From an uncultured Oscillospiraceae bacterium (lineage in GTDB: Bacteria > Bacillota > Clostridia > Oscillospirales > Acutalibacteraceae): 64,000 nt of DNA. Both the position numbers and the translations under genes were made by a program. Below, piece by piece: positions 8,768 through 19,100 of the stretch; within the stretch, counting starts at the first letter, position 1; the number at the start of each line of letters is the position of its first letter. The notes under the pieces were generated by a model, which saw only the letters and a list, made by a program, of their open reading frames with translations, was not told the origin of the DNA and made no database searches. The DNA is taken from NCBI GenBank assembly GCA_958366985.1, contig CATXDC010000005.1, positions 1-64,000 of the forward strand, read 5' to 3'.

Positions 8768-10438
8768 TTATTCCTCTCCGCCGCATGCTTTGATTGCTGC
8801 GGCAATTCTTTCTCTTACTTTTTCTTCGCCTAAAAGCTGCATTATTGCATAAAGGTCAGGTGTGTTTCTTCTTGATGTTACCGCAATTCTTATAACGGAA
8901 GAAACATCGCCTACATGGCCTTTATAAGCTTCGGGATTCTTTTTGTATTCCTTTACGTTCGGAGTATATCCCAAAGGTTCACAGATACTCTTGACAGTAT
9001 CAAACCAGCCGTCCTTGTCCTGAGAGTGAGAATATACTTCGAGGTACTTTTTAAGTATTGCCGAGGCTTCCTCATTTGAAACATTTTCGGGCATTGTGTA
9101 ATCGGGAGTGTAAAGCTCGTCAAAGAAATATTCGCAGTAGCTTTCAATTTCACTCCACTTTGCAATATCCTTTCTGGGCTTTGCGGTGTCTCTGTCAATT
9201 GAGAAAAGCTTTGTGGAAAATTCCGGGTCTCTTGTAAGAAGAGCATAAAGCTTTTCGTTATATTCCTTAGCCCAGTCAGTTACAAGAGTGTAAACCTCCT
9301 CGGCGGGCATAACTGAAATTACATTTTTACTTACGTCGTTGAGCTTTGCAAGGTCAAAAAGTGCGCCGCTTGCGCTCATCTTTTTAAGATTAAAGGGGAA
9401 TGCGCTTTGAGGAGCTGTTTTATTTGTCTTACGCCAGTCCTCGAAGTTTGAGTTTGCAAGGGTAAGCAGATATTCTATAACGCTTGCCTTGGGATAACCT
9501 TCCTGTGAATAGTAGGTTACGGCAGCCTCGGGATCCTTGCGCTTTGAAAGCTTTCTCTTTCCGCCGTTTTCCTCTTTCATAATAGGAGCGATATGGGCGT
9601 ACTTGGGAACTTTGAAACCGCAGCACTTGAAAAGCTGAATGTGCAGGGGAACAGATGCTATCCACTCGTCGCCTCTGATAACATGAGTTGTTCTCATAAG
9701 ATGATCGTCCACTGCATGGGCAAAGTGATATGTGGGGATACCGTCGGTTTTGAGAAGCACAACGTCCATGATGTTTTCGGGCATTTCGATTTTGCCCTTT
9801 ACAAGGTCGTCAAAAGAAATCTTGTGCTCCTCGTTTCCGGGAGAACGCAGGCGAAGTACATAGGGCTTGCCCTCTTTTATAAGCTTCTCCTGCTCCTCAT
9901 AGGAAAGATTGCGGCAGTGTGCCCACTTTCCGTAATATCCTTTATTGACGTTCTCTGCTTCCTGTTTTTCTCTCAGGGCATTGAGCTCATCCTCTGAGCA
10001 GAAGCAGGGGTAAGCAAGTCCCTTCAAAACAAGATCCTTTGCAAAGCAGCGGTAGATTTCTCTGCGGTGGCTTTGCTGATAGGGTCCGTAATTGCCTTCC
10101 TCTTTCTCGAATCCCATAACGCCTTCATCGGGTGTTACGCCGAAAGCCTCAAGACCTTTTATGATTTCGGAAACACCGTCGGTGATTTCTCTCTTTTTAT
10201 CGGTGTCTTCAATTCTCAAAAAGAAAACGCCGTTTGTGGTTGATGCATTGAGTTTTGCAACCATTGCGGCAAAAAGTCCGCCGATGTGAAGAAAACCTGT
10301 GGGGCTGGGCGCGAAACGTGAAACTCTTGCTCCTTCCGCAAGGGGGCGTTGGGGATAGAGCTCCTCATAGTACTCGGGTGTTTTATCTACGTCGCCGAAA
10401 AGCAGTTCGGCAAGTTTTTCAAAATCTGTCAAGTTCAT
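8768..10438 (-). CDS. gltX: Glutamate--tRNA ligase
   Basis: A 556-residue class I synthetase. [17 protein letters not shown] holds the HIGH-type motif near residue 50 and [12 protein letters not shown] is the KMSKS-type loop. It is longer than the roughly 480 residues of many bacterial GluRS, mostly through insertions in the C-terminal half. AAGGAGG lies only 2 nt from the ATG at 10438. An in-frame TTG two codons later has a better 8-nt spacing, so initiation at either is possible. Its own promoter is at 10470-10498. It is the first gene of the gltX-glnS-GH29 transcription unit. Confidence 0.95.
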   Translation of the reverse strand: MNLTDFEKLAELLFGDVDKTPEYYEELYPQRPLAEGARVSRFAPSPTGFLHIGGLFAAMVAKLNASTTNGVFFLRIEDTDKKREITDGVSEIIKGLEAFGVTPDEGVMGFEKEEGNYGPYQQSHRREIYRCFAKDLVLKGLAYPCFCSEDELNALREKQEAENVNKGYYGKWAHCRNLSYEEQEKLIKEGKPYVLRLRSPGNEEHKISFDDLVKGKIEMPENIMDVVLLKTDGIPTYHFAHAVDDHLMRTTHVIRGDEWIASVPLHIQLFKCCGFKVPKYAHIAPIMKEENGGKRKLSKRKDPEAAVTYYSQEGYPKASVIEYLLTLANSNFEDWRKTNKTAPQSAFPFNLKKMSASGALFDLAKLNDVSKNVISVMPAEEVYTLVTDWAKEYNEKLYALLTRDPEFSTKLFSIDRDTAKPRKDIAKWSEIESYCEYFFDELYTPDYTMPENVSNEEASAILKKYLEVYSHSQDKDGWFDTVKSICEPLGYTPNVKEYKKNPEAYKGHVGDVSSVIRIAVTSRRNTPDLYAIMQLLGEEKVRERIAAAIKACGGEE

Positions 10439-10469
10439 TTCCTCCTTACGGAAAATATATTTACATTTT

Positions 10470-10498
10470 ATTATCGCAGAAAATCATCAATCAATCAA
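10470..10498 (-). promoter_or_regulatory. Promoter of gltX
   Basis: On the minus strand: TTGATT (10498-10493), a 17-bp spacer, GATAAT (10475-10470). Confidence 0.65.
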
Positions 10499-10507
10499 TA
10501 GTAAAAA

Positions 10508-10548
10508 ATAAAAACGGCAAATTAGGTCAATAAAACCTAATTGCCGCC
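10508..10548 (-). terminator. Strong terminator between 5S rRNA and gltX
   Basis: Minus strand: GGCAATTAGGT, a 7-nt loop, ACCTAATTTGCC, then GTTTTTATTTTTT. It lies between the 5S gene and the gltX promoter and isolates the two units. Confidence 0.8.
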
Positions 10549-10593
10549 TTTAAAATTCTGCTATTACATTATATAATATATTTTATACAAATA

Positions 10594-10626
10594 AAAAAAC
10601 ACCCACCCTATTGGGCAGATGCCTTT
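10594..10626 (-). terminator. Terminator of the 5S rRNA gene
   Basis: Minus strand: GCATCTGCCC, loop AATA, GGGTGGGTGT, then a T-run. The arms pair through several G-U pairs. Confidence 0.65.
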
Positions 10627-10633
10627 GTCAAGT

Positions 10634-10750
<117 letters not shown>

Positions 10751-10794
10751 GAAGAAACGTTGTTTTGTTGGCGTCTCTCTCAGCGACGAAATGA

Positions 10795-10823
10795 ATTATA
10801 TCACACCGATTTTCAAAATGCAA
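10795..10823 (-). promoter_or_regulatory. Promoter of the solitary 5S rRNA gene
   Basis: Minus strand: TTGCAT (10823-10818), a 17-bp spacer, TATAAT (10800-10795). The start would fall about 40 nt before mature 5S RNA. Confidence 0.7.
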
Positions 10824-10887
10824 CCCCTTTTTTCAAATTTTTTTAAATTTTTTTAAAAACAGTCAAAAAAACCTTAAAAAAGCTCAC

Positions 10888-10916
10888 TTGCCAACTTTTT
10901 GCGTTAGGTATATAAT
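10888..10916 (+). promoter_or_regulatory. Strong sigma-A promoter
   Basis: TTGCCA (10888-10893), a 17-bp spacer, TATAAT (10911-10916). It drives the 38-residue membrane peptide gene. Confidence 0.75.
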
Positions 10917-10961
10917 ATGAATACGGAAATTACCGATTAGTTTTTTACGGAAGTGGTTTTT

Positions 10962-11078
10962 ATGTTGAAGCTTTTAGTACGTATAATTGTGTTGCTTGCT
11001 TCGGCAGCAGCTTCAGCACTGGCTGTTCTGTTTGCCGTTGCCAACAGACGCAAGGAAGTAAAAATAGACCTTAACTGA
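10962..11078 (+). CDS. Small single-span membrane protein (38 aa)
   Basis: MLKLLVRIIVLLASAAASAL leads into a short hydrophobic run and a basic tail (NRRKEVKIDLN). One membrane helix (about residues 4-27) with the positive residues after it suggests an outside N-terminus and inside C-terminus. A GGAAGTGG sequence 5-6 nt upstream is a modest ribosome site. The promoter at 10888-10916 is close to consensus, and a terminator follows at 11096, so this is an independent tiny gene. No family is recognised. Confidence 0.55.
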   Translation: MLKLLVRIIVLLASAAASALAVLFAVANRRKEVKIDLN

Positions 11079-11095
11079 GTATTAAGGCAAATTCG

Positions 11096-11125
11096 GAAAG
11101 ACGCAGAAAACTGCGTCTTTTCATT
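11096..11125 (+). terminator. Terminator
   Basis: AAGACGCAG pairs with CTGCGTCTT around a 4-nt loop, followed by TTCATTTT. Confidence 0.75.
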
Positions 11126-11168
11126 TTAATAATATAAATTTGACTCAAAGGAAGGGGCGGAAAAAATT

Positions 11169-11342
11169 ATGGACTGCGAAAACTGCTGGTACAATGAATA
11201 CGATGAGGAAAATGACGAATATTTTTGCTCCCTTGAGCTGGATGAGGATGAATATGCACGGTTTATATATTCCAGAGAGGAAAAGTGCCGTTATTTCAGA
11301 CCCTACGGTGGTGAATATGAAATTGTAAAAAAGCAAAACTGA
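11169..11342 (+). CDS. Small acidic cysteine-containing protein (DUF6472-like)
   Basis: A 57-residue, very acidic protein beginning MDCENCWYNEYDEENDEY. It has four cysteines (CENC, then one near residue 20, then KCRYF near residue 43). The spacing suggests a small metal-binding fold. It resembles the short clostridial proteins grouped as DUF6472; this is from memory of the pattern and not from a search. A purine-rich site (GGAAGGGGCGG) precedes the ATG. Function unknown. Confidence 0.65.
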   Translation: MDCENCWYNEYDEENDEYFCSLELDEDEYARFIYSREEKCRYFRPYGGEYEIVKKQN

Positions 11343-11358
11343 TATAAATACTATGTGC

Positions 11359-11381
11359 GTACTGCAAAAAGGCAGTCCTTT
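11359..11381 (+). terminator. Weak terminator
   Basis: ACTGC and GCAGT flank an A-rich loop, then CCTTTTTT follows. It has a short stem but a good T-run. Confidence 0.5.
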
Positions 11382-11510
11382 TTTCTTGTAAAACAAGGAT
11401 TTTTCGGAAAAATCTATCATTAATATGCTGAATTTTTTTAACTGTGATGTGTCGAAAAATAAGGAGAAGTTTTTAAGAATTTTACAAATGTGTTAACAAA
11501 GTTTCTCTGA

Positions 11511-11631
11511 TTGTGCAAAATAAACAAAAATTACAGATAGCTTTTTACGCTTGTGGTAATCAGTGATGCTGTGATTTCCACAGACTTATTCGTCATTTTG
11601 CACAAACAGACAGGTGGACCGTTGTGCAAAA
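11511..11631. promoter_or_regulatory. Three copies of TTGTGCAAAA before a small gene
   Basis: TTGTGCAAAA occurs at 11511-11520 and 11622-11631, and inverted (TTTTGCACAA) at 11596-11605. The last copy ends 4 bp before the -35 box of the promoter at 11636. Identical 10-mers in one 120-bp stretch look like binding sites of a regulator. Apart from this promoter region I see nothing coding between 11343 and 11699. Confidence 0.55.
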
Positions 11632-11635
11632 AGTC

Positions 11636-11664
11636 TTGACGATTTGCATAATATGTGGTAGTAT
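11636..11664 (+). promoter_or_regulatory. Strong promoter of the 39-aa gene
   Basis: TTGACG (11636-11641), a 17-bp spacer, TAGTAT (11659-11664). Confidence 0.75.
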
Positions 11665-11699
11665 AAGCACAACAAAGAACGAAAGGAGTGAAGAAGAAT

Positions 11700-11819
11700 A
11701 TGACATTCAAGAATTACGAGCTTGAGAGAGAGCTTCTCGACGAATTCCTCAGCGAGAAAAAGCTTAGCTGGAAATCTTTCATCACAGCTATCGCACTTAA
11801 TGGCGTAGTTGGAAAATAA
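11700..11819 (+). CDS. Small protein of 39 residues
   Basis: A short frame beginning MTFKNYELERELLDEFLSEK and ending in a mildly hydrophobic stretch (WKSFITAIALNGVVGK). It has a good AAAGGAG ribosome site 10-12 nt upstream and a near-consensus promoter. It reads as an amphipathic helix with an acidic first half. No family is recognised. The 80 nt after it form further hairpins before the terminator at 11900, so the RNA itself may also matter. Confidence 0.55.
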   Translation: MTFKNYELERELLDEFLSEKKLSWKSFITAIALNGVVGK

Positions 11820-11828
11820 GAGCTGATT

Positions 11829-11898
11829 CGGCTTAGCCGGTCACCGATTTGCCAGTGCGGCAAAAGCTGCAAGGGCGTATCAAGAAGTAAAAATCGGG
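11829..11898 (+). other. Structured 3' region after the 39-aa gene
   Basis: Three nested or adjacent stems are visible: CGGC/GCCG (11829-11839), TTGCC/GGCAA (11849-11863), and a long-range CCGATTT (11844-11850) with AAATCGG (11891-11897). No known RNA family is recognised. An alternative reading holds a short cysteine-rich peptide (ICQCGKSCKG) without a ribosome site. Confidence 0.35.
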
Positions 11899-11899
11899 G

Positions 11900-11930
11900 G
11901 AGCCTTGAATAAAGGCTCTTATTTTTTTAT
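11900..11930 (+). terminator. Terminator of the small-protein unit
   Basis: GAGCCTT pairs with AAGGCTC, followed by TTATTTTTTT. Confidence 0.85.
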
Positions 11931-11957
11931 AAAAATAACCTGATGTTGATATAGATT

Positions 11958-11995
11958 AAAAAAATCCGCAGAGTTAAATCTCTGCGGATTTTTTG
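11958..11995 (-). terminator. Terminator of yhaM (symmetrical)
   Basis: AAAAATCCGCAGAG pairs with CTCTGCGGATTTTTT around a 6-nt loop. Confidence 0.85.
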
Positions 11996-12009
11996 CTTTT
12001 ATTCTCAAA

Positions 12010-12978
12010 TTAAAAGAGTTTTGCTTTCGGACGGATATCACCGCCGGGATTATAGAACTTTCTGTTATCGAGAGCCCATTGACGCTGACTGAAATCCTTT
12101 TCGGGAGCAAGAGAAACAGCTTGAGCCATTTCAAACATTTTAGCGTCGAGGGTATCTATCATGGAAAGCAGCTCCGCTTCAATAAACATTGGTCGAACTG
12201 CTGCGCCGAATTCCGGTTCGCCGTGGTGGGAGAGAACCATGTGTTCGAGCATCATGGCCTTTTCCATATCAAGCTGAAGCCTTTCGGCTGTCTTTTCAAT
12301 AAGCATTGCGCCTCTTACAAGATGACCTATAAGTGTTCCGTCAACGGTATAGCCTGATGCAAGACCTGTTTCGGGTACTTCAAATTCGCCGATTTTTCCG
12401 ATGTCGTGGAGAATTGCGCCTGCGAGAAGCAGATCGCTGTTAACATAATCATATATTTTGCAGGCTTCCTGTGCAAGACGTACCATTGAAAGGGTATGCA
12501 TCAAAAGGCCGCTTCTTATGGCGTGATGAAGCTTAAAGGCGGCAGGCCAGTAAAGAAGCTTCTCTTTATTCTGGGAAAGGATTTCCAAAGTGATTTTTCT
12601 GTATGTTTCGTCATAGAAGGAGGAGGCAATGCTGCTAAGTTCCTCAAACATTATTTCGGGCGCATAGTCTGCGCTGGGTACAAAATCCTCAATGCGAATG
12701 TTGTCAGCAGGAGTGCATTTGCGGATTCTTTCAATTCTGAGCTGATCCGCTCCGTTGAAAGGGGAAATAGTTCCTCTTATTTTTATAAGCTCGTTTGAAT
12801 TATATGAGCCCTGAAGCTCAGGGTTGTAATCCCAGTATTTTGCTGAAATTTCACCATCGGAATCCGCTACAACAAGGTCGAGGTAGGGCAGTCCCTTTGC
12901 TGTTTTCTTAACGTCACAGGACTTTATAAGGCAAAATCCCTCAACGGTTCCGGTTCTTTCGTTTTTCAAAAAATTCAT
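12010..12978 (-). CDS. yhaM: YhaM-family 3'-5' exoribonuclease (OB + HD domains)
   Basis: A 322-residue protein. Residues 10-100 form an OB-like nucleic-acid-binding fold (VEGFCLIKSCDVKKTAKGLP, then ISAKYWDYN). An HD-type metal phosphohydrolase domain follows: HHAIRSGLLMHTLSM gives one histidine cluster, AGAILHDIGKIGEFE the central HD pair, and EHMVLSHHGEPEFG the distal histidines. B. subtilis YhaM has the same order and length and degrades single-stranded RNA and DNA from the 3' end. The gene is monocistronic, with AAAGGCGG upstream of the ATG. Confidence 0.9.
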   Translation of the reverse strand: MNFLKNERTGTVEGFCLIKSCDVKKTAKGLPYLDLVVADSDGEISAKYWDYNPELQGSYNSNELIKIRGTISPFNGADQLRIERIRKCTPADNIRIEDFVPSADYAPEIMFEELSSIASSFYDETYRKITLEILSQNKEKLLYWPAAFKLHHAIRSGLLMHTLSMVRLAQEACKIYDYVNSDLLLAGAILHDIGKIGEFEVPETGLASGYTVDGTLIGHLVRGAMLIEKTAERLQLDMEKAMMLEHMVLSHHGEPEFGAAVRPMFIEAELLSMIDTLDAKMFEMAQAVSLAPEKDFSQRQWALDNRKFYNPGGDIRPKAKLF

Positions 12979-13145
12979 CAGCTCAGCCGCCTTTCAAAAT
13001 TATCCGGGGGATATTATATCACAAAATTATATTCAGTGTCAGCGGTTAAAAGAAATAGAGCAAAAAATACTTTCTCTGTCCTAAAGGGATTTTTCCTTAA
13101 ATTATGGGAAATATAGGAATATCTGATTTTTAGGGAGCGGGAAAC

Positions 13146-16100
13146 ATGAGTGAAAAATTAAGTCTCTTAAAGCCGAGAAAGATTGAAAAAAAGGTTAAAA
13201 AGGCTTTAAAGGATATTAGAAAAAACTGTATTGAGAATATTAAAAATAAAAACTATGGACTGCTTACGGATAACTATTATATTCTTGCAACTCTCGGAAG
13301 AGAATGTATTAAAAACTTAAAAAATGCCCCGAAGCTTCCAAGTGAAAATGATATTCCTGTTATTTATACAGTTATTAAGGAAAGCGCAGAAAAATACGGC
13401 TGCCTTACTGAGGAGATTTTTATTTCGGTGCTTTCCGATAAGGGCTTTTCATCTGATGAATGCGCACTGATACGTCTTATGGCGGAATGTGCATATGTCA
13501 ATCTTTTCTCAGATTGTCAGGATTTGCAGAAAGCGTCGGATTATATAAACGGTATAAGAAATCTTGAGGAGATTGACTTTGAAAATATAATGTGCAAGGT
13601 CTGTGAAACGGAGAAAATTCTGCTCCGTGATCCGGCAGGAGTTTATTCGCAGTGTACAGGTGAAACAAAAACACTGTATCGCAAATGGATTGGTGAGCAG
13701 AGCAAAGAATTAGGAGTTTCCGAAACGGAATTTGCAGTTAAAGCCCTCAGTGAAGCTAAAAAGCACTCAGATCATATAGGCAGATACATTAAGCCGGATA
13801 GCGATAATATGGGTTCTCTGTGGGGGACTGCCGCAATTGTATTCCCACCGGTCTTTGCCCTCATTTTATGTGTTTTGGCAGGCTTCTTTTCAAAAAGCAT
13901 ATTAATTGGCATTTGTCTCTATTTTCCATTATGGGAAATTGTTAAAAATATAGCGTGGAATATCTGCGGAAGATTTTCAGGAAAAAGAACTCTTCCTGCT
14001 CTCGAAATAGATGCTGTTCCCGAGGACGGCAAAACAGTTGCGGCGGTTTCCGTTCTTCTGCCATCTGACGAAAAGGGGAGAAGAGAGCTTTATAAAAACC
14101 TCAGAGAGATGAAAATAAGCAATGGAAAAGGCGATATCAGCTTTTGTGTTCTCGGAGATTACCGGAGCAGCGACCATGAGGAAATGCCGGAGGATGCCGC
14201 AATTTTAAAGGGATGCAAAAAAGTCATAGAAGCCCTTAACAAAAAATATGGCGGAGGATTTTTTCTTGCAGTACGCCGCAGGGAATATTCTGTCAGCGAG
14301 GACTGCTTTTGCGGAAAAGAGCGAAAAAGGGGAGCTGTTGAAGCTCTGATAAAAGCCATGAGGGACGAAAAGCCTGATGAACTGGAGCTTTTCGGCGATA
14401 TAAAGAATCTTCAAAATACAAAATACCTCATGATGCTCGATGCGGACACTAAAATGCCAATGAACACTGTTTCAAGACTTGTGGAAGCGGCAATGCATCC
14501 ACTGAATAAATGTGAGATTTCCGGTGGAAAAGTGGAAAACGGATACGGTATTTTTGTGCCAAGTGCAGCGGCGGAGCTTTTGTCGGCTGAAAAAAGCCGT
14601 TTTTCTCTTGTTATGGCAGGAGCGGCGGGAGTTTCCTCCTATGATGCAGGAACTTGGGAATTTTATATGAATATGTTCGGAGAGGGTATTTTTTCAGGTA
14701 AAGGACTTATTGACGTTGACGCTTTTTACACTCTCATGCCAAATGCGTTTCCAAAAGAACAGGTTCTTAGTCACGATATTTTGGAGGGCGGATTTCTCCG
14801 TGCCGCTCTTGTACCGGGTGCATGGGTAACGGATTCCTTCCCGGCAACGGTTCAGTCATATCTCAGTCGCAGTCACAGGTGGATAAGAGGCGACTGGCAG
14901 AATATTATCTGGATTTTTAAAAACACTTTCCTTAAAGGGGAAAGGTATAAAAATCCCCTTAATACTCTTTCAAAATATAAGCTTTTTGATAATCTCAGAA
15001 GAAGTCTTATTCCCGTTTTTGCCGCTGTTCTGATTTTTGCGGCGGGCTTTTTTTATCCCATGGTGGGGATTTTGCTTCTTGCCGCTGCTTTTCTTTCTGT
15101 ATGCTCCGGAGAAATTTTTTCTGCAATTCAGGCAGTTTGGAAAAAAGGATTTTCTGTGTTCACCCATAAAAGATGCTCTGTAGGTTCTTCGGAAATCCGT
15201 ATGGGACTTATGCGTGCGCTGATATCCTGTATTCTCATTCCTCAAAATGCGTTTGTCGCTGTCGATGGAGCTATAAAAGCTCTATGGAGAACCTTTGTAT
15301 CAAGACGTCATCTTTTGCAGTGGATAACTGCGGCGGACAGCGAAAAAAGCAGCGTAAAAAATATAAAAAGATATTTGCCGTCCATTGCTTTTGCGGTGAT
15401 ACTTCTTTTTACTCCGGAAATTATCGGTAAAACAGCAGGACTCTTTTTCTTTTTTGCTCCTATTATTTATGAGCCAATTTCCGAAAGAAAAGTTAAAACC
15501 TCTAAAAAAGAACTCACTCCCCGTGAAAGAGAGAAGATTATTTCCTACTGTGCGGCAATGTGGAAATATTATGAAAAATATGCCGGGGAAAGTGAGCACT
15601 TTCTTCCTCCCGATAACGTGCAGCAGTCACCGGTGTTTGCCGTTGCAAGAAGAACCTCTCCAACCAATATCGGCATGATGATGCTAAGTATCCTTGCAGC
15701 AAAGGATATGGGCTTTATTGACAGTGAGGGGCTTTACAAAAGGCTTAAAAATGTCCTTGACAGTGTGGAAAAGCTTCCGAAATACAGTGGAAATCTATTT
15801 AACTGGTACAGCACCCAGACCTTAGAGCCTATTGAGCCGGTGTATGTTTCAAGTGTAGACAGCGGAAATTTTCTCTGCTGTATCACTGCCCTTAAATCAG
15901 GACTTTTAAAGCTCAAAGGAGAGTTTCAGCCCCTCGGAGAAATTGCCGAGCGGATTCAAAGAATAATAGACGAAACAGATTTGTCCTTTTTATATAATGA
16001 AAAGAAAAATCTCTTTCATATAGGCTTCAGTATTGAGGATAATGCTTTAACACCGTCCTGTTATGATTTGCTTATGAGCGAAGCGAGAATGACAAGTTAT

Positions 16101-19100
16101 TTTGCCGTAGCCACAAGACAGGCTCCCGAAAAGCACTGGGGAGCTTTAAACAGAACGGCATTAAGGTGCGGCAGATATTCCGGCCCTGTTTCGTGGACAG
16201 GCACAATGTTTGAATACTATATGCCCCATATACTTTTGCCTGTGTACCGTAATTCTCTTATTGAAGAGGCCTTGGGCTTCTGTCTTAAAATGCAGAAAAA
16301 ACAGGCTGAAAAGGCGGGAGTCCCCTTTGGAATGAGTGAAAGCGGATATTACGCCTTTGATAGCGGACTAAACTACCAGTACAAAGCCCACGGAGCGGAA
16401 AGCCTTGCCCTTAAGCGCAGCGCCGATAAGGAAACGGTTATATCGCCTTATTCAACGTTTCTGATTCTTCCCTTTGATGCACAGGGAGCTATGGAAAACC
16501 TCAGAAAGCTGGAGAAATTGGGGCTTTGCGGAAGCTGCGGATTTTATGAAGCGGTGGATTTTACTCCCTCAAGAACCGATTCAAGAGGCATGGCGGTAGT
16601 ACGAAGCTTTATGGCGCATCATGTGGGAATGAGTATTTTAAGCTGTGCCAACGCTCTTTTTGACGGCATAATGCAGAAAAGATTTATGGAGGATGAAAAA
16701 ATGGCAAGTGCAAAATCACTCCTTGAAGAAAAGATTTCAGATGCATCTACTGTTTTTGAGGATGTCCAGAAGGATAATCCACCTGTAAAGCCCGACACTG
16801 TTCATGAAGCGACGGGATTTTTCTCCCAGCCGAATCCCGACAGTCCCGACGTATCTCTTTATACAAACGGTGACTGGACAAGCGTAGTCACTTCCTGCGG
16901 AAACGGATTTTCAATATATACGGGTGCAGATATCACAATGAGAAGCGAAGACCTCAGAAATTCTCCATCAGGAGTGTTTGCCTTTTTCTGTCAGGGAGAC
17001 AGTGCTCAAAGTTTTACCTATGCTCCCGGATATGAAAATCCTGAAAAGTTTTCCGGCGAATTCAGCAGTACCTATGCGAAATTTATCTGTACTGAGGATG
17101 AAACTGAGCTCACCCAGGAAGTGTTTGTTCATAAGTCAGTGCCGGGAGAAATAAGAAGCTATACTGTTAAAAATTCCGGTAAGCACAGACTTAAAGGAGA
17201 AATTGTAATTTATTTTGAGCCTGTGCTTGCTCCTTTCGGTGAGGTGCGTTCCCATCCAGCCTTTGCAAAGCTTTTTACTACGGCTCATTACCGTGAAGAT
17301 TCAGGTATGCTTGTTTTCAGAAAACGCAGCCGTGAAAGCGGACGGCCTTTGTACCTTGCCGCAGGACTTTTGGGACAGGAGAAATTTACCTTTGAAACTT
17401 CAAGGGAAAAGGTTCTCAAAAGACCCCTTGGCAATAAATCGCTTCCTCCTGATCCCGAAAAATTCACCTCTTCCTGCGCTGTGGGCGATGTGTGCTGTGC
17501 AATAAGTGTCCCTGTGGAAGTTCCTTCACACGGAAAGGTTACCGTCAAAGCAGCAATGTGCGCTGCTGAAGAGGAACAGGAGGCAAAAAAGTTTTTTACA
17601 GCGCTGAGAAAAGAAAATGTATCCCATGAAAAAGGAGCGGCTTCTCCCTTTGTTTCAGGCAGTATTGAGGGAGTGCTGGCTTTGCAGGCATTGCCGCATC
17701 TTTTTTGGAATACAGGCTATTCAAAGGAATATGAAAAGGCGGCTCAGGAAAACACCTTAAAGCGCAGTGAAATGTGGCAGACCGGTATTTCAGGAGATTA
17801 TCCTATTATATATATTGAGCTTTTCGGCTCTGATGAAGATAGGCTTCTTCCCTACCTTAAAATCTGCAAAAGACTTTACACCTGTTCACTGTTTGTAGAA
17901 ATAGTCGCCGTATGTATAGGCAGAAAAGGCGAAACTCTTAAATTTACGGAAAAATTTATCCGTGACGCAGGGTTCGGGAATATCCTCTCCTGCCGTGGCG
18001 GAGTGCGGCTTATTGACGGAGAAAAAACTCCCGCTGAGGTTTTAAGTCTCCTTAAAGGGGCGGCAAAGTTTATTGTTCCGAAGCGAAGCGCAGAGCGTAT
18101 CGGCAGACCTCAAAAGCCTTTTGCTTCATCTCTTCTTTCTCCTCTTGAGCCTGTTTCCTTTGAAGATGAAAAAGAACTTGAGGTCAAAAACGGATATTTT
18201 TCCGAAAATTCATTTACCGTAACGGGAAAGCCGGTTGTCCCATGGAGTCTTTGTCTTGCAAATCCCTCTTTCGGAACTCTCGTTACAAATACCTCTCTCG
18301 GCTTTACCTGGGCAGTCAACGCCGGGGAAAATAAGCTTACCTCATGGTGCAATAATCCTTTGGGGGATTTTGGCGGAGAAAGGCTTTTCCTTAAAGCCGA
18401 CGGAAAAATGTATGATATTATCAGGGAATCCAGTGTGCGTTATACTCCGAAAAAGGCAGTGTATATGTCAAAATATAAAAACGTCAAATTTGCCGTGGAA
18501 GTGTCGGTGGCACCTAGAGGCTTTGCAAAATACGTTAAAGTATTCTGTGAAAATACAGGCAGTGATGAATTCAGCGGAGAAATATACTATTATATTGAGC
18601 CTTCCATGGGCAGAACTGCAGACTTTAAAAGCGCTGTAAAATTCGAGAAAGGAAAAGACGGACTTTTTTTTAGAAATCCTTTAAACGAATGTATCAGAAC
18701 TACGGCATATCTTACCGCCGGAGAAGACAGCATCACTCTTGCAGGAAACAGAAATGAATTCTTTGATTTAAGCTTAACTGACGTGCAAAAAGTTTCCACA
18801 GATCCCTGCGGAGCAGTGGGAAAGAAGCTCATTTTACCGCCGGGAAGAGAGGATAAAGTGAAGTTTATTTTGTCCTGTGGAGCAGAGGAGGAAAGTGCCG
18901 AAAAAATAACTACTGCCGATATTTCGGGCGAAAGCGGAGAGGGCTTTCTCTCTGTTGGCACAGGGGATAAAGCTTTTGACGTCATGGTAAACACATGGCT
19001 TCCCATGCAGATTTCAAACTGCCGATTAATGGGCAGAACGGGCTTTTATCAGTGCTCAGGCGCATGGGGCTTCCGTGACCAGCTTCAGGATTCCCTTGCC

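Noticed and set aside
8115..8852. 245-aa open frame antisense to glnS and gltX
   Set aside because: It lies entirely opposite two conserved synthetase genes, has no ribosome site and a shadow-like composition rich in Cys and Val.
10508..10548. T-box or other tRNA-sensing leader for gltX
   Set aside because: The hairpin lies upstream of the gltX promoter, and no T-box sequence (TGGNACC) is seen.
11848..11910. Short cysteine-rich peptide (ICQCGKSCKG frame) after the 39-aa gene
   Set aside because: It has no start codon with a ribosome site, and the bases are better explained as RNA stems.
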